64,000 nucleotides of DNA, from contig JAIXZO010000017.1 of assembly GCA_027489535.1 (NCBI GenBank), positions 62,001 through 126,000 of the forward strand. The letters are read 5' to 3'. Source of the DNA: Hyphomicrobiales bacterium. GTDB taxonomy: Bacteria > Pseudomonadota > Alphaproteobacteria > Rhizobiales > Beijerinckiaceae. The position numbers were made by a program, and so were the translations under genes. Under the pieces are notes generated by a model. It was given only the letters and a program-made list of their open reading frames with translations, was not told where the DNA came from and searched no databases. This document shows positions 62,518 to 64,000 of this stretch, piece by piece (the first letter of the stretch is position 1; each line of letters opens with the position of its first letter).

Positions 62518-63399
62518 ATGAGCATCGTCAGCATGACCGGCTTCGCCCGGGAAACGGTCGAAGTCGGTCCGTGGAAGCTCGTGTGGGAGCTCAAGACCGT
62601 CAACGGCAAGGGGCTCGATCTCCGCCTGCGCATGCCGCCGCCCTTCGAGAGCCTGCAGGAGGACGCGCGCGCCGTTCTCGCCGAGGCCATGAAGCGCGGC
62701 ACCTGCTTCGCGACGCTGACAGCCTCGCGCGAAGGCTCCGCCACGTCCGTCCGCGTCAACACCGTCCTGCTCGAAGCCATCGTCGCCGCGTTGGAGCCCT
62801 ATGACGGCCGCACCGGCATGCGCGCCGCCTCGCTCGACGCCGTGCTCGGCGTCAAAGGCGTGGTGGAAGTCGTCGAGGCCGCCGACGAAACCACCGAGGC
62901 CGCGGGCGCGGCGCTTCTCGCCGGCCTGCGGCGCGCCGCCGCCTCCCTCCGCGACACCCGCCTGGAGGAAGGCCGCGCCATCGCCGCCATGCTCGCCAAG
63001 CGGCTCGAAGCCTTCGCTCGACTTTCCGACGCCGCCGACGCCTGTCCCGCCCGTCGCCCGGAGGTGATCCGTGCCCGCCTTGCCGATCAGATCGCCGCGC
63101 TCACCGGCGCAGCGTCCGGTCTCGATCCGCAGCGCCTGCATCAGGAGGCCGTGCTGCTGGCCGCCAAGGCCGACATCCGCGAGGAGATCGACCGCCTGCG
63201 CGCCCATGTCGACGCGACCCGCGCCTTGCTGAAGGAAGGCGGCGCGGTCGGCCGCCGGCTCGATTTCCTCGCGCAGGAATTCTCCCGCGAGGCCAATACG
63301 CTTTGCGCGAAATCGAACGACGTCTCCCTCACCGCGATCGGGCTTGACCTGAAGGCCGAGGTCGAGCAGTTCCGCGAGCAGGTTCAAAACGTCGAGTAG
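62518..63399 (+). CDS. yicC: YicC-family protein
   Basis: Protein of 293 residues. The start MSIVSMTGFARETVEVGPW and the C-terminus EEIDRLRAHVDATRALLKEG, then GRRLDFLAQEFSREANTLCA and KSNDVSLTAIGLDLKAEVEQ, are the YicC signature. YicC of E. coli is reported to be an endoribonuclease. The gene stands directly before gmk, 8 bp apart, the usual order in proteobacteria. Confidence 0.95.
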   Translation: MSIVSMTGFARETVEVGPWKLVWELKTVNGKGLDLRLRMPPPFESLQEDARAVLAEAMKRGTCFATLTASREGSATSVRVNTVLLEAIVAALEPYDGRTGMRAASLDAVLGVKGVVEVVEAADETTEAAGAALLAGLRRAAASLRDTRLEEGRAIAAMLAKRLEAFARLSDAADACPARRPEVIRARLADQIAALTGAASGLDPQRLHQEAVLLAAKADIREEIDRLRAHVDATRALLKEGGAVGRRLDFLAQEFSREANTLCAKSNDVSLTAIGLDLKAEVEQFREQVQNVE

Positions 63400-63407
63400 G
63401 GCAACCC

Positions 63408-64000
63408 ATGACCGCACTTCTTGAAAACGAGATCATCGGCCGCCGCGGTCTCATGCTCGTGCTGTCCTCGCCCTCCGGCGCGGGCAAGACCACGCTCACG
63501 CGCCTGCTGCGCGACGAAGAGCCCAGCCTCACGCTCTCCGTCTCCGTCACCACCCGCGAGCGCCGCGCCAGCGAAGTGGACGGCGTGCATTACCGCTTCA
63601 TCGGGGTCGACGAATTCAAGGATCTGCGCGACCGCGGCGAGCTTCTTGAATGGGCCGAGGTGCACGGCAATTTCTACGGCTCGCCCAAGAAGCCCATCGA
63701 CGCCTCGCTCGGGGCCGGAAACGACATCCTGTTCGACATCGACTATCAGGGCGCGCAGCAGGTGCGCGGCAATGCGCCGGGCGACGTGGTCAGCGTCTTC
63801 ATCCTGCCGCCCTCCATCGCCGAGCTGCGCCGCCGCCTGCAACGCCGGGCCGAGGACGCCGACGAGGTCATCGCCAAGCGCCTCTTGGCCGCGAAGAACG
63901 AAATCGAGCGCTGGCGCGATTACGATTACGTGCTGATCAACGACGATCTCACCCGCACCTTCGCCCGCCTGCGCGCCATCCTCTCGGCCGAGCGTCTGAA
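63408..64000 (+). CDS. gmk: Guanylate kinase (3' end cut by the window)
   Basis: Phosphorylates GMP to GDP. The 197 codons present start MTALLENEIIGRRGLMLVLS with the P-loop SSPSGAGKTTL. The GMP-binding stretch SVSVTTRERRASEVDGVHYR and the later FDIDYQGAQQVR and LQRRAEDADEVIAKRL are diagnostic. The frame is still open at the window edge after SAERLK, and normal length is 205-220 residues, so about 10-20 residues are missing. It follows yicC by 8 bp. Confidence 0.96.
   Translation, partial: MTALLENEIIGRRGLMLVLSSPSGAGKTTLTRLLRDEEPSLTLSVSVTTRERRASEVDGVHYRFIGVDEFKDLRDRGELLEWAEVHGNFYGSPKKPIDASLGAGNDILFDIDYQGAQQVRGNAPGDVVSVFILPPSIAELRRRLQRRAEDADEVIAKRLLAAKNEIERWRDYDYVLINDDLTRTFARLRAILSAERL

Overview
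The window is a GC-rich, densely packed chromosomal segment of an alphaproteobacterium, most likely a member of the Hyphomicrobiales (Rhizobiales). The grounds are the order dksA / fliO-like / cckA / recA / alaS, a GAAC-N7-GAAC SOS box before recA, a Mur-type palindrome before the Nramp transporter, ExoR- and ExoD-like surface-polysaccharide genes, and a PhrB-type iron-sulfur (6-4) photolyase. No species can be named from the sequence alone. I see no insertion sequence, prophage, CRISPR array or rRNA. One tRNA gene is present.

Layout. 0-5 kb: a succinyl-CoA:3-ketoacid CoA-transferase pair and an iron(III)-uptake pair (binding protein and fused permease) behind a promoter with two TTTAGAA repeats. 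5-10.8 kb: a form-II CoxL-like molybdenum hydroxylase subunit, WrbA, a HerA/DUF87-type ATPase and an AEC transporter. 10.8-14.8 kb: a complete Anbu operon (ATP-grasp, alpha-E, transglutaminase, Anbu peptidase). 14.9-21.5 kb: small redox genes, then a rhodanese, a second CoxL-like subunit, a cytochrome c' and a diheme cytochrome c. 21.5-28.3 kb: parE, an M81 peptidase, and a SixA / YcjX / DUF697 operon. 28.4-36.8 kb: dksA, fliO-like, cckA, recA, alaS. 36.8-39.5 kb: DUF2256, a tyrosine-less SDR and the photolyase, then a large palindromic repeat. 39.5-47.8 kb: BcsS-like, exoD, radC, map, FkbM methyltransferase, a glycosyltransferase, a CinA-like protein, a PRTase and an acyl-activating enzyme. 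47.8-55.6 kb: an unusual tRNA with anticodon UAA, a flavin monooxygenase, an NDUFS6-type zinc finger, lrgAB-like genes, xth, exoR-like, ilvD and a GT4 glycosyltransferase. 55.7-64 kb: mntH, then fabD-fabG-acpP-fabF-mltG-yicC-gmk, the last cut by the window edge.

Most of the segment is core metabolism and cell-cycle, DNA-repair or lipid housekeeping. The parts with unexplained biology are the Anbu operon (possible peptide ligation and cleavage), the two orphan molybdenum hydroxylase subunits (one next to a rhodanese and cytochromes), the SDR without its catalytic tyrosine beside the FeS photolyase, and the short-variable-loop tRNA carrying a leucine UAA anticodon. All family assignments rest on reading motifs and overall similarity. 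No database search was run.
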